Assembly: GCA_017163975.1 (NCBI GenBank)
Contig: JAFFSR010000242.1
Location: 5,109,001-5,173,000 of the forward strand
Origin: Anastatus disparis
Taxonomy: Eukaryota > Arthropoda > Insecta > Hymenoptera > Eupelmidae
Direction of reading: 5' to 3'
DNA length: 64,000 nucleotides
Each line of letters begins with the position of its first letter. The first letter of the stretch is position 1. The notes under the pieces are model-generated. The model made no database searches. It was not told the DNA's origin and saw nothing but the letters and a program-made list of their open reading frames with translations. Of this stretch, positions 12,201-26,700 are shown piece by piece. Both the position numbers and the translations under genes were made by a program.

Positions 12201-15200
12201 ACCCAGCTGCATAAAAATTTTTTTAAATTTTTAATAATAAGCTGATAATAGATAATATTTATGCAGACATGCACTTATTTCTATTTGCTTTAATTTTAAA
12301 AACTAAACAAGAGATAATATAAATGTAAATGCACTTTATCTGAAATTTTGCTTATTGTGAAAAAAAATATTGATATAATATGAATTTGATTTTATAGTTG
12401 TAGAAATAAACAATATCTAAATTTTTTATTTTTGATTTCTTCACTAATTAGCTTAATCAGCTGATTAAATGGAAGCGTCACATTAGCTTCTTATTATAAT
12501 ATACAACAGAGACTTTGAATTTTACATTCACAAATCAATAAGAAAAAAATAAAATAAATAGATCATTTCAATGTATTACGTTATTTCTTCCCGTGAAAAT
12601 TTTCTTAATTATTTCCTCAATCGAAGTCCCATGATAGCGTGTAATTCCTTATATAGTTTTTAAGTATAATTGTTAAAAATAATTCAATTCATGTCCGTAA
12701 AGTAAATAATTTATTTTGCTATTATAATCTACGTATTTCGCTATTACACGAACAATATTCTAATGAATATTTAATTTTTATTTAGTTATTTGTAATTTAA
12801 ATATCACAATTAATTAATGACTCGTATGGAAAATTTCACGAGATATTCCATGACTTTTTTTCAAAGCTTTCTTATACTAAATTGAGTCTTCACTTTTTAC
12901 TTCCCAAAAGGATTGATGTTATTGAACCTCATAATTCTATTCAAATATTTAAAAAAAAGGGGAATAAATTTAATCTGACAAGAAAAAAAAAAGAATAATA
13001 TAATAATAAAAATGTTTTTATATTTAGACTGATCTTGTAAGATCAACGGGTTACCTTGTCGAGGAGCATGATGTCACTACGGATGACGGTTACATCTTGA
13101 CACTTCATCGAATACCCGGCAGTATAAAATCACCGGCCGCTAAAAGAAAACCTGTAGTTTTATTTATGCATGGTCTTCTAGCTGCCTCTGATATCTGGGT
13201 GCTCAGAGGACCGGATGAAGATCTTGGTAAAAAAGAAATTTTTTTATTTCCATTGTTCGAAGAATAAAAAATTAGATGTTTTTCTTTTTTATTAAATGAG
13301 ATTTTTTTGTAGCTTTTATGCTGGTGGACGCTGGATACGATATTTGGTTTATGAATATGAGAGGAAATTTTTATGCTAGACGGCACAAAAAAATGATACC
13401 GAAGGAGGAGAAATTTTGGCGATTTAGGTAAGCAATGCTATTGAAATAAAACATAAGTTGTACAAAGCAAAAGGTGTAAAAATTTAGGAAACATATCAGA
13501 AAGGTTAATTGTAAATTGGTGTAATTTTTTTAAATTCAACGTCGCTATATTTCAACTATCATTGCTAATTTAACGACGGAGGTTTCCAGTGTGTTTATGA
13601 ACAAAGCACGTGTAACATACAGTGGTGCTTGTGTCAATCTGACGCCGAGAGCGGGATTCGAACTCGACTCCTCGAGATTATGAATCCACTGCTCTACCGA
13701 GTGAGCCACTGAAACCTCTGATTTTCGGAAACGTTATGCATTACAAAAATTTTAATATACTCTCGATAAACACGTTTACAATACAAACAAGATTTTTTTT
13801 ATAATTAGTTTCTTACATTCAAGTTATTTTCTATTTATTTTTTCTTATTTAAAATTGGAAAAACGTACTTTTGATATGAAAATTATAAGAAAATTTAATA
13901 TGTATCAATTAATTATAATATTATTAAATATTAAGCAATGGAAAATTAAGAACAGCCTTAAACAATTTGTCAAAAAAGCTATTTCCATACATAGAATTGG
14001 GTTACTTGGTTTACTTGGGTTACTGGTTTACTTTCGCGCGAAAGAATTTCAATATACAGGCATATTCAAATATTAAATAACCCTGGTAGAAAATTGAACA
14101 TTAATCTGCCCAGAATATCTTAAATTTTCTGCTCAGTGGGCAGATTCTGCTGACATATTCTGCCCAGAAACCCTACGTACTGGCGACGTTTTCTGGGCAG
14201 AATCTGCTAAAATCATGTTATATATAAGTCAAATAATATTGATTCGAGGTTATTTTTTCCTATTTCGCTACGCAGGAGAGAGAGAGAAAGAAAATCATGC
14301 ACACTCATTTGTTTGTTCGAGATATAATAGCTATCATTTTTTTCTTTAACATGAAAGCTTAATATATTGCGCTTGATATTATATTTGAAGGTTTTTTTGT
14401 TTATATAATTAATTCGGTGGCATTTCAAAAAAATTATTTTTAAAATAAGTATTTGTGATCTGTCTCAATAATTATCATTAATTGATTTAAAACATTAAAG
14501 TTTGTTTACTTAAGGTTATAAATTGATTGATGACAATCGTTCAACATAATTTTCTGGGCAGAAGTTAGTCAAGTGAGCAGAAATTATGTTTAATTTTCTA
14601 CCAGGGAAAATAATTTTCAAAAAATAAATAAAAATTAAAGTTCATTGGAATTTATATTGCGAAAACTTGGCACTTATAAAAATTTTCAAGTTTTTATAAA
14701 TATGCTAAAATTTGTAATCGCATTCAGGTTTTTCAGGAAAAAAAAATTATACATAAAATAAAATTATTATTATTAATATTGCAAAAGTAAAAAAGAATTA
14801 CAAAAATAGAATTTTTTTTACTTTTGCAAAATAAAGAAACAGACAATTGAAATTAATGCTAAGTACCATTATTTCAATGATAACAATTACACATAATAAC
14901 TTTACGGCTGGATAAATATCTAAACAACTATTTTCTTGAGCATTTCGTAAACGATTCACAAAGATTTTGAAATTACAATTTTCAGAATTATCAAAAGGTT
15001 TATTTTTGGATTCCCCAAATAATTAATTACAAAATTATTTATAAAATAATGCTTAATTGATTGTCTTAAAAAGCACTGGAGAAAAGTCCAGTGAAAGTCC
15101 ATTGAATTACAATAAAAAGTCAGTTTGCATACATTAAGTTGTAAAAGTCAAGACGATGAGACCTGCACGAGTATAAATATTTTATGAATCGATAAACTTA

Positions 15201-18200
15201 TGCCCATGTGCACTGGTATTAATGTTCTTAGATTTATTAGCTCATTAATCATAGCTGTTGAGTTGAGTTTTTAATACTTTTGACCATTTGAAAACATTTA
15301 TAAACGTTCTTTAAATCTCTAATATCTATTTTACGTATAAATACCTGCTTCTGGAATTTTTGAATTGCATAAAAAAACCAAGTATAATATTTTCGTATGC
15401 TCAGAGGTAAAATGTTACTTCAAAAGCGATAAAAAAAATAGAAGTACCAGTAAAAATTTCACTTTTTATTAATGAACGAACGTTTGTAATAATACATCAT
15501 AGGACATTAAATACAAAATAACATACTCTTAAGTAAATAATTTATCTCGAATCTTTCGTTGAAAAAAGTAACGTTAAGATATCAACCGTAATAATTAATC
15601 GAAAGTCATATCCAGAGTACTTAATTATACATTCAAGTTGTCTACGATCATTAAAAAATAAAGTAATAATTATTTCTTTTTTTCCATGTTTTTGGTGTAT
15701 CAACTAAAAAAATAGCTGGCACGAATCAGGTATTCACGATACAGCATCAGTTATCGATCACATTTTAAGCGCAACAGGACAGGAAAAACTTGGTCTCATC
15801 GGCCATTCAATGGGTACGACAATTGCTTTGGTGTTGCTTTCAATGAAACCAGAATACAATGCCAAGGTCAACGTGATGGTCTCGTTCGCACCAATTGCCA
15901 TTTTCACGCATTTATTACCCGGTCCCATGAATACCATCGCTGTGCGCTATGGCAAACAGCTGCAGGTAATTAAACGTAAACAGATAATTTTTTATACATG
16001 AACAGCTAATTTTTATACATAAATAGCAAGTTTTATAATGAGATAATGCAGTGTTTAAAGGATTATTGATAGTTAAATTAGTTGATCTTTCTTTATTTTT
16101 TATTATCATTATGTAAGGAATAATATATGATTATGAGGAGAAAGTTAATGCAAAAACATGTTGCTTATTATTAGATATGCTTCTAGAGCGTAAAGATATA
16201 ATAATGAAGTTTACTATTATTTCATTCTATTTTATAACTTTTTTTTTATTAAAGATCATGTAATTATGTAAAAAGTTGTGTGCTTTGAAATTTTCTTAGT
16301 TTTAAAATTTTAATAAAACGTTAATTTTTATAATACAATTAATAAGTTTAATGCAAATTTTATAATTTTGTTAATATATTTCAATGAAAAAGATGTTTTT
16401 TTTTTTGAAAATTTTTTTTACATAAATATTTTCTATATGAATTGTAACATGCTGGATTTTCATCTGCATGTTAACTTATTACATGAAACTTCATTATTCA
16501 TAGGAATATTAATTAAATTAAGTTAATTACAATAATTTTTCTGAATTAAAATTTCAATTTTTTTTTATAAATAATTTTGGATTATAAATCTTTTTTTCAA
16601 AGAAAAATCAATTTTTAATTTAAATTAAAACAAAAAAATTTTCAGAAAACGTTTCGCACTCTTGGAGTTCACGAAGTATTTCCTCGGAATCCAGGAATAG
16701 TTGGAATATACGCAACGTTTTGCCAGGCGCCGCACATCGAGCTATTGTGTCAAAAATTAATAATGAATATCGCCGGCTTAATAAAATCCAGCCACTTTGA
16801 CGCAATTGATATCGTGAGTATATCGTCCTGTTAAAGAATAGCAATCATTTTTAAAATACTAACGAGATAATTATGCTTATCGTATACTTTATTTTTTATT
16901 TTTAGTCTATGATGCCCAAAGTATTAAACCATTACCCTCAAGGCTCATCGCTTGAAACGCTTCTACATTTCAGACAAAATATGATTAGTGGTAATTATTA
17001 ATGTCAAATTTTGATTAAAAATTTAGTGATTTGACTTTCTTGAAGTCATATTGTGGAAAAAAATTGCTTCTCAAAATTGCTACTTTTTATAACAGATAAT
17101 TTTCATTTTTATTTTTTGGTCTCTCGATACGAAATAGAAGTCACTTTTAAAGTATTTATTTAAGAATCATTCAGAAATGATGTATTGTGACATGAATTAT
17201 TTGGAAAAGTTTTTTGATTTAATCCTTTCATGGATTGCATTATTATAAAAAAAAAGTTCCATTACTATTGTGAGTCATTTTACATTATTCTAACGCTTAA
17301 ATATTATGATCATAATAATTAGACTATACTTCTTTACGTTATAATATAAAATTTATGATAACTTAATTGAATTATTACAGCTAAAAATTCTTTATTTTAG
17401 GTAAATTCCGTCAATACGATTTCGGACCAGACGGCAATTACATTCGCTACAAGAATATCACTCCTCCTGAATATCCTTTGGAAAGGATAACGGTTCCGAC
17501 AGTACTTTATTACGGATTAAACGATGCTTATACGACAAAAGAGGTAAAAGAAAAAAAAAGACCAGCCACGAGAATGTACCAGTTATTTTCTCATTAAATT
17601 GAGATAAAATTTACGGGTTTTCATTTTACTATAAAAATACAGTTATCTGTGAATTCTTTCTCTTGTACTTTTACTTTTTTATGCTCGTCATTATCAATGA
17701 TCAAATACCTATTTAAGAACTGATTTTCACTTAAAAAAGGAATTTTTCATATCTATAAATTTGAAGATGAGAGTATTATTTTAAGAATATATATATTTTA
17801 AAATTTGCTTAAATCTTCAAATATTTTCAAATTTTTTAATTTTCTTAGATTTTCTCAAATTTGCACATTATTTTATCATTATAACCAACGAAACTGACTT
17901 AGTTTCTCATTACTTAACTTCTAATAGTGTAATATTAAATAAGTTAATTTCTTATATAACATTAAATAAGATAACATATTAATTCAACATCAAATATAAA
18001 TAATTTTGAAATTTTAGTAATTTTTTAACTTGACATGTATATTTTGTTTTTACCTCGTTTTTTGTTGCCAAGTTTGATGTTTGTCTCTGTATAACCCTGT
18101 GACAAATTACCTTGCTTTTAATTTATGCGATGAAACTGCCTGATTAACTACAAATGCTTACAAAAAGTATCAGCAGCTGCTTACATAATATATTCAATGA

Positions 18201-18859
18201 TAAACGTTAGATCGAAAATTTTCAATTCAATTGTGAATGTTCAATGTTAAACAAATACAATTCGCAAACCTATTGAAAATTGAAATAGTGTTTTATAGAT
18301 TCGTGAAAAGTTATTCTGACAAAATAATTTTTGTAATTTTATTATGAAAAATTTCTTATGAAAATTTATTTGAATGTTAAAGGGTGGATTTTTTTATAGT
18401 TTTTATCAAATCTTATTATTAATTATTATAATATTCATTTTTAGTAACATAACAAAAAGTTTAAAAAATTCATTATGAAATATGCATGATTTTAATTCTG
18501 ATTTATACAAACAAATTTCAACTAAAATTTCAAAAATTGTATCTATTATAAGTATGTATTTTATATATATATATAAATAACTTATTTTGTAAAACATTTA
18601 TAAATATAATTTTATCATTTTTTTACAGGATGTTAAGGCATTATTGGGCAGACTACCAAATGCAGAGATGCGAGTTGTACAGCATGATCGCTTTAGTCAT
18701 CTCGATTTTTTGTTTTCAAATTTTACTAAAAGTTTAGTGTACGATGATACGTTAAGAACGCTCAATAAATATCGCGATGAACAAAGTGACAATTCAACCC
18801 TAACCACAGATCAAGCTGTTGAATATACGAAATTAGTTCCAACTACAGTGACAGTTTAG
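9263..18859 (+). CDS. Secreted acid lipase A (lipase 1/3-like), 8 exons, 464 aa
   Basis: Alpha/beta-hydrolase of the gastric/lysosomal acid lipase family, which cleaves ester bonds of triglycerides and cholesteryl esters. Exons: 9263-9466, 13028-13226, 13313-13427, 15716-15965, 16646-16813, 16906-16990, 17401-17543, 18629-18859 (1395 bp with stop, all GT-AG). Exon 1 starts with a hydrophobic signal peptide (MLLPRVFAEILVFFGIL), which fixes the start. The lipase N-terminal motif DVTTDDGYILTLHRIP is in exon 2, followed by the oxyanion region MHGLLAASDIW. The nucleophile elbow is GHSMG (Ser204) instead of the usual GHSQG. Asp382 (GLNDAY) and His412 (RFSHLDF) complete the triad. A Ser/Thr-rich tail of about 25 residues extends past the C-terminus of the paralogues. 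Intron 1 (3.6 kb) shows nothing recognisable; intron 3 holds a SINE and a TIR element. AATAAA follows at 19054. This is the most divergent of the four paralogues. Confidence 0.9.
13535..13720 (-). mobile_element. tRNA(Met)-like SINE in intron 3 of lipase A
   Basis: A near-complete minus-strand copy of the window's main SINE family, with B-box region GAGCGGGATTCGAACTCGAC, the body AACAAAGCACGTGTAACATAC and the tail TTCAACGTCGCTATATTTCA. It lies antisense to the host gene, within an intron. Confidence 0.8.
14081..14606. mobile_element. 526-bp TIR element, CCCTGGTAGAAA family, in intron 3 of lipase A
   Basis: The left end is CCCTGGTAGAAAATTGAACA and the right end, reverse-complemented, is CCCTGGTAGAAAATTAAACA. 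AA flanks both sides (14079-14080 and 14607-14608), giving a 2-bp target duplication. Inside, the near-palindromic motif TTCTGCCCAGAA or its complement recurs about five times near the two ends, like subterminal transposase binding sites. There is no credible coding frame, so it is non-autonomous. The elements at 34824, 49544 and 52610 share the termini. Confidence 0.8.
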
Positions 18860-19586
18860 ATTTTAAAATGTGAAAATAGTGTTGACTTAGAACTTTTTGC
18901 CTTATTTGCAATTTCAACTTTTTTTAAGGTTTTTTTAGTTGGTTATTTAATTCTGACTATTATCATAAATTTGATGAATTATCTAAAGCCATTAATTTTT
19001 TATAAAAAAGATAATTTCTTAAAAGTTGCTAATTCTAGATTTGATATTATTTCAATAAAATATAAACAAATTTTTAAATTTTAATTTTACGAATTGAAAT
19101 AAAAATGATTTTATATTTTATTATATCTAAAAAATATTCAACTATTACAGTTTTTAAAATAATGAATAGCTGATAATTTATCCAACATTAACCCAGTGCT
19201 AGTGCTGACATTACAAATTTTTCATTTTTAAATAAAAAAATCACAAATGTAATAATAATTACAATTAGGAAAGTTTCTTCAAAAAGTCTAAGTGAAACTA
19301 ATTAAATCTTTAAGTTATTATCTCAGGGACTAAATAAAAAAGGGATTAGACGTGCAGGGTATATAGTGGCATGATGCTAGTCCACGTTAATCCTTTTGTT
19401 AAAATATAAAAAGAAATATCAAATTAAGGGCTGCGGTTATTAAATAAAAGGAAAATGTAAATTACGAGATGCCATTTTATTGTTAATGTGATCGAAGTTA
19501 ACATTTATTAATTAAACTAGATGAAATATGAAGTTAGTTTAGATATTAGTTTATTATTAGTTTTGATTTTAAAAGTACAATTATAC

Positions 19587-19697
19587 GAGGTCGTCAGTGG
19601 CTCAATTGGTAGTGCGATGGGTTCATAATCTCGAGATTCCAAGTTCACTAATTAGCATTGCAATCATAGCATAAATACAGCGACGATAAATAAAATT
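19587..19697 (+). mobile_element. tRNA(Met)-like SINE with internal deletion
   Basis: The head GAGGTCGTCAGTGGCTCAAT with anticodon-loop region GGTTCATAATCTCGAG is joined after AAGTTC directly to the 3' body ACTAATTAGCATTG and the tail ATAAATACAGCGACGATAAAT. The B box and the middle (about 85 bp) are missing. Confidence 0.75.
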
Positions 19698-19763
19698 AAA
19701 GAAAAAGTAACAAGTGATTAGTATATTGGTAAATTTAATATTTTTTATTTTTCGATACTTTGA

Positions 19764-19832
19764 AAGATAAAAAAAAAAAAAAAAAAAAAATTCAGTCGAA
19801 TTGAGAACCTCCTCCTTTTTGAAGTCGGTTAA
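19764..19832. repeat. Oligo-A tract with a retroelement-like tail
   Basis: A run of about 23 A residues precedes TTCAGTCGAATTGAGAACC and CCTCCTTTTTGAAGTCGG. From memory, a motif close to GAACCTCCTCCTTTTTGAAG is widespread in arthropod intergenic DNA as part of a repeated element. I recognise the motif but cannot name the family. Confidence 0.45.
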
Positions 19833-21501
19833 TAAGATACTAATAAACGATTAAGATGGCTTCTCTAAAAATTTATATTTTTTATCAAAAGCATTATTTC
19901 TTTGTGTTGTATGATTAATTTCTCTGAGAAAATAAAAACCTGCAGTATTTTATTTTACGTTAGAATAAATAAATGAATATTGTAAAGCGAATAAATATTT
20001 TTAAAGTATATTATTAATTACATACTAACTAAAGCAAACATTGTTGATCGAGCTTGGTTTTACATTAATTATTAATCAAAACGCCAAATAATAATAATCG
20101 TTGATGAAAATATGGAAGGTTTATTTATAAATGCTTTGTTATTACACGTTAAGTTTTAATTTAAGTGTTTGTTTTAACAAATTTTGAAATGATAATATTC
20201 TACTGTTATAATGTAAAAAATTTATTGTAATTTTATATTAAAACACACAACAGTGTTTTAAGACACTAATTTTTTTGTGTTAATATTTACGAATAATTTT
20301 TGGGTAGATTTCTTGAAGAACAATAAGTACATATTTTGCACGTAAATTTGATGAAAATTTTTTTATTTAAAAGTACACAAAATTTCAAGTTATAGAATTT
20401 CACGTACTTTTGAAGAATTACAAAATTTTTTACAATGTAGCAGATCATGTTAAGTAAACTATTATTGTTACAATTCTTTGTAGGTTTAATCATACAAAAT
20501 ATCGCCATATTATATTATTTATAAATATTGCCATAAAATTTTTTAGGGGACATATGAAACGCATAATAACTTAAATAAGCTTATTAACTATTTATAATAT
20601 TTAAAAAAAAACTATATTTATAATCTTATGAATAAGAACCTAATGACAAAACAATATTGTCCGAAACACTTTTGTTTATAACAGCAGCCTTTTAAACACA
20701 ATTAAATTCCGAATAAAATATTGTTTCCATGCAAATCGAAAAAAAAAGCGTACGCAACACTGCTTCGGAATTCATGATTACCAACACTAGTCACGCAATA
20801 TTTTTTACATTATTTCTCTTTCTCTGGCATATTAGCATATAAGATGGACATATTTCCTGTCGATGAACGAGGTGTTGGCAATTTGACGTTAGCTTCCTTC
20901 GTGTATACTATTTACGGTCAATTTTTATTGGCGTTTATTAGCAGAAGAAAATCATTATTATTATGCACGTCATCGTTATCCTTATAATTATATCGTTTGT
21001 ACAGTTGTGTAGACTTATTGTGTTTTATTTTAAGTTTTGTATATAATGTAAACGTAGTTGTTAAGGCCTTTTGTAAATCTTATTTCTTATTGTAAGGATT
21101 TATTATAATTATATAGTTTTAAAATAAAATTAATTAGAATTGTTTTTATGTTCTTTTTTAATTAACGATTACGCAATACTATGATGATACCATTAGATTT
21201 ATTGTAACGGTTAATAGGTTTAAACTTTGTTTTTCTCGTCAAAAACTAAACTTCACATAAGTTTTTATTGAAATATCATACAAACGAAATCTGTGGTGAA
21301 ATAATAAATAAAAATATCTGTTTAACAGAAAAATATTGTATTTTTTATGTATGAAAGTAATTCTTAGCTACGGCTTTTAAAAAAGTTTTTTTCTGTTTTT
21401 AGATTAAGAGTAGAAAAATTCATGTTAATATTTCTATAATTAGAAACAAAAGAATAGTATGTTAAGATAAAGTAATTGTATCCTTAAAAGTAATTAAATC
21501 A

Positions 21502-21695
21502 GAGGTCTCAGTGGGCCATTCGATAGAGTGATGGATTCTTAATCTCTAGAACTCGAGTTCGAATCCCGCTCTCGGCTGATTTATACAAGCACTACTGTGC
21601 ATTACATGTGCTTTATTTACAAACACACTGAGAAACCTCCGTTGCAAATTAGCATCGTAATGATAGCACAAATACAGCAACGTTAAATAAAATTT
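21502..21695 (+). mobile_element. tRNA(Met)-like SINE, near full length
   Basis: All family blocks are present in the + orientation: head AGAGGTCTCAGTGGGCCATT, a clean B box (GAGTTCGAATCCCGCTCTCG), middle ACATGTGCTTTATTTACAAA and tail AATACAGCAACGTTAAAT. Confidence 0.8.
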
Positions 21696-23564
21696 TAAAA
21701 AATCAATTTAATGTATCTAAAGCCAAACAGTACACTTATAAAAAACGTTTTATGCGCATTTTTTAACAAAACTTGTTATTAAACTTTTGATACTTAAAAA
21801 AGGCAAGCAAGGGTACATATAGTTAAACCACGCAGCGTGAATTCTAAAATTTTTGCAATAATCATAAAAAAGTTGGATTTGAACATGAACTTTGTTGTAC
21901 ATCATATTGCTAATACTTGATATTTTTTAAGACAAATATTTTAATATATTAATTATTCAAAAATATATGCTTATTTAAAAATAGAACTTAATATTGTCTT
22001 ATAAAAAGTGCAAAATGTATATGATAGATAAAAGGTTACGCAATTTCATGTGCAATTTCAAACGCTATTTTTAAATAAGCATAACTTTGAATATTTACAA
22101 ACGCTTAAAAAAATAAATTAATGGTTCTGTGGCCTACTTTTGATATCATTTATACATTTTTCGACTGATGTGCAAGTAACAAAATATAAGATAACTTTCA
22201 CATTATTTACATTAAATTATATCTATAATGATTAGAAAAAAATCCTTATGATCCAGGATGTGTTGAGATATATCTATAATTACGAGTGTCAAAAATATGA
22301 CCTTCAAGTTTTAAGTCAATAATCTAGGAATCTGCATAATGTTATTCAAATTTCATGTGTATTATTCAAACGATATTTCAAATCATATATGTCATTTTAT
22401 TTCTATTATCTTTTTCGTTAAATCATTAACTTTATCACTCGAATTACCACAGCCTTTTATCAAATTAAATTAATGGCATATTTAGCGTCAATAAATTATA
22501 AATGCTCTGAAATTATTTAAAATGCTTAATTAAGAAATCTTTTATAACGTGAAATTAGGATTTATCTCTAAAGAAGCAACGCACGTATAAATTATAGCTT
22601 ATTTAGCGATAACCTTCATCCTCAGTAATGCGGGACGCAACTTCTGATTACAAAATCCTTACACCTTTATTGCGAATAAAAGAGAATTACTCTCGTAAAA
22701 AAAAACTAGGTATCTTAAATAATGTTACAAAATAATTTATTTGTGTGTTACTTTTTTCGATTAAATTGGCTATTGTGTATTAAATTGTTTGTTGTAACTT
22801 ATTATTTTTTAAAATGAGGGTATTAATCTCTAATAAATCATTAATATTAAATAGAAGTTTTATTTAAACTCGATTAAATGATACCGATGGATCAATTTAA
22901 AAAAAAAATGAAAAAACTTTAAGAATGATAAAATAAATAATTTTTTTTAATCAATAAATATAATTTATCATGTAATAATAAAAAATTAAAAAGATTATAA
23001 GGAAAAATCAGTACAAATTTTTTTCCAATAAACACAATAAAATTTTTATAGTTTGTATGAATCTCTTGTAAGTGTTCAAAATATTAATATATGTGATTAA
23101 CGGTGTATTAAATCATAATTAAAATGATTTATTTGACAAGCATATTCTAGTTCCTCATAAAATCACATATAAGATACATATTCATCACGTAGATACTAAG
23201 TTCTTGACACACCTTTTTATTGGATAAACTTATGTTTTAATTTTGACACAATAGAGTAAATAAATAAACCACTTCATATTAACACCTATTTAAGATTTAA
23301 ATTACTGATAGAATGCTGATATCAGCATTTTATCAGCGTATTTTATTTAATATATTTGATAAATACGTTAGTATTATATTATAATTATCGTTCCGGGCTT
23401 AGATTTACAAAAGCTCTAAATAAATTAGAAATTAATCATAAAAATAATTTTTATAATGAACAATAAAAGATGCGATTTTACAATAAACAACATTCATTAC
23501 ATCGATTCAGTTTACCGAATTTTGATTGTTCACTTCATTTTACATTTTAATATGATTACTGATA

Positions 23565-23754
23565 GAAGTCATCGGTGGCTCAGTCGATAGAGCGTTGGGT
23601 TCATAACCTCGAGGATTCGAGTTCGAATCCAGTTCTCGACCTATTGTTACAAGCACCTCTGTACGTTATATGTGCTTTGTTCACAAACATACTGAAAAGA
23701 CTTCCGTCGCCATTCACATCTAAATGAAAGCATAAATACAGCGACGTTAAATAA
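23565..23754 (+). mobile_element. tRNA(Met)-like SINE, near full length
   Basis: The head GAAGTCATCGGTGGCTCAGT includes a good A box. GGGTTCATAACC gives a CAT-type anticodon loop, and GAGTTCGAATCCAGTTC gives the B box. The body TTGTTCACAAACATACTG and the tail ATAAATACAGCGACGTTAAA complete it. This copy shows the resemblance to elongator tRNA(Met) best. Confidence 0.8.
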
Positions 23755-26700
23755 ACAAAAAAAAATTAAATTTCAATTGATGTATATATTTCACTTTCTT
23801 AGATTGCAAGAGTAGTGGCAATAAAAGTTTCTTATCATATTTTTTTGAGTGTATTTATAAAATTAATTATATTGTTTCCTTTTTATATAAATAAATAACA
23901 ATAATAATTTATCATTAATATTCTTCGTTTTCTTATCTTTTTATTAAAAAAAATAATCTTTATTCATTTCACTACTTACAACGAGTATTATTTTTTTTTA
24001 TGATTACTTATTTACTAGCTTTTTTAAAAGCTTTACAAGAGGAAAATATATTTCCTAACTTTTTACAATAAAGAAGATTAGGAAAGCAAAAATTTAGAAA
24101 TAAAAAGTTTATTAATGTTACAGAGTTTTTTCATTGTAATTTTCAAAAGAATCAAAACAAAATTAATAAGCAGAGATAAAATTTATGAAATTTATTAAAT
24201 CAAATCATAAATTTAAACTTCTTACACGCATCTTTCAAAAAGCCTAAGACGTTTAATAAATTCTTTTTAAATTACAGCAATTAAAAAAAAACCTTCACCA
24301 ACACTCAAAGAAAATTTGCCGTTTCGCAAACAGCTTTGCGCGCTTTGCTTGTTCGCTAAATCTAATTTTACAAAAAAAGAAGCAGAGAGAAAAAAAAAAC
24401 GATTATCCCATACACATGATGGCTATTCATCACATTTAGCTATATTACCTAAATCCACGCTGAAACGCGTTATCGTGCGAAAAAAAAAGTTGATGAAGCA
24501 ATGGACCTTGCGTCTATATAAAAGTGCATCGATGCACTTTCAAAATTATACTCGATTTATTAAAAGGAAAAAAAAATTGAGGTGTCGACCTTGTTTCTTG
24601 TACACCGGAAACTGAAAATTTTTTCTTTTATGTTTGTAAATTTGATCAAACTGCATTGACAAAGCGAAAAACTTGATTGTACCATTGGTCGTTTAATTGA
24701 AAGGTATGTTACTTTGGTTAACATATTAAAATTGCAATTAATTTTTATTCAAAATCAGATTATAGTAAAGGTTTAGATTGAACGATTATTGGGCAACGTA
24801 AAATTAAAATTGGTCAATATCACATGGCATATCAATTAACAAAGTTGGTCGAGTATTAATAATGCGATACATACAACGAACGATTAGCTGGAAAAATTAT
24901 TAATTTTTAGAAAATGTTAATAATTTTTAGCGATGGTGTGAAAAGATCGAATATCATGATTTCATCGATAACTTAAACGATTTATAAACATTGCTAAAGT
25001 ACTATTATATTAATGAATTACAGAAACTTCATATTCATATAGGAAAAAAAATTCATATACGCATAGACATATTTGCAAATGTACAGTAATTCTCATACTT
25101 ACATACACACGCGTAGGCCTGTATACACAACATTCAAGTAGTTAGAAAAGTATCATTGTATATTGATTTCAAGAACTATCTTTTGTATCATCGTTACTTT
25201 TTCAAAACGGTTACAAAATTTTTTTTAAATTATTTTCATAATCTTTCTCATGAAAAAAATTTGTTTATGAATTTTTCTAAACAAGTGTTTCTGTTTGTAC
25301 CTCATAAATTATATAAAAATACATTTGATATGCTATTATTTACGTTATAATAGAGTACGTATTATTTGATACGAACTCAACGCAAACGTACATTAGCGAT
25401 GAATTGCGAAATTTCGTTACATATACATTACACTTTAGAAATAACAATATTTATTATAACTATATACCGCGAAGTGTTACAGAATTACGATCAAGTAAAG
25501 ATGTTTAAATATCTTTAATCACCTTAAGCATCAATATAAATTTGATACAAAAGATAAAAATCGTATTATACAGAATAGAATCGAAGAAATTACTGGCGTA
25601 TCAAAAAGTTATATTACTGGAAAAACTGATAAAAACGCTGTATTACAAAACGTTAAACTTAAGTGCACCATCAATTACGAAACCGCATTGTAATAATCTT
25701 ACTACTACTACTACTTATGCTATGGATACGTTAATCTAACCATCACATAACTATCCAATCCTGGTTAAATATTATAATTGCAATTACTTCGTGCATCATG
25801 TAATGGTACAAAAGAAAAAAAAACTGAGCGGAATAAAGTCGTAGACATAAAAGGAAGAAAAATGAATTTACATTTTCATTGCAATGTAATATTTAGTGGC
25901 TATCTTGTATATACATTGTACAAGACTATTTTATATATCAGTAAAATTGCCGTTTACATTATACGATTGCATATTAGATTTTGTAATACCAGAGATATTA
26001 AGTGATATAATTTGTTTATAATTTTACAATCAATTAGATTGAAGAAAAAAATTATTCAAACAAACATTAGAAATTATTTAAACAAATTATTTAAATAATA
26101 ATAATTATAGTTTTGATAAAAAGTGTATCAAGTAAATTTTTTAAACTCAAAAAAGAATTTTTAATCATATCAAGAAATCGCACATGTTGACATAATAACT
26201 TTTACTTCAGTATGAGTTATTACTTCCATATTATTATAACAGAATTTAAGGTTCTATAAAGTATCGAATATAAATACGAAATTTTGCTATTTTAACATAA
26301 CCAGTTTGGCCAGCACGAATGTATGTGGAGAACGAATGGTTAAATATAGAGGAATTTATTTGATAGCCGTAAAAATGCACATGGATATTAACTTTTGAAA
26401 TAAGCAGTCGTGTTGGTATTATGGTTGATCTTAAATTTGATATTTGTCAATGAACGCAGATATTTTAAAGAAATCAATTTTATACATGGCTGAATAAACG
26501 TGCGATTTAGTGATTTTATCAAATGAACTAAACTAACTAAATAATATATATTGTTAAAAACTAATGAAGTTTCGTATTATTTTGAATTTAAATGGAAAAT
26601 TTTGATTTTATTAATAAATTTAATGTTCTATTATTGGAATATATATATTATAACGTGTGATATAAAAATGATATTACCCGCAGTATTGATAATAACGTGA

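Noticed and set aside
24316..24615. 99-codon open frame
   Set aside because: Opens with a non-ATG codon, is Lys/Arg-rich because of A-rich DNA, and shows no family motif. A TATA-like word near 24515 inside it is not enough to call a promoter.
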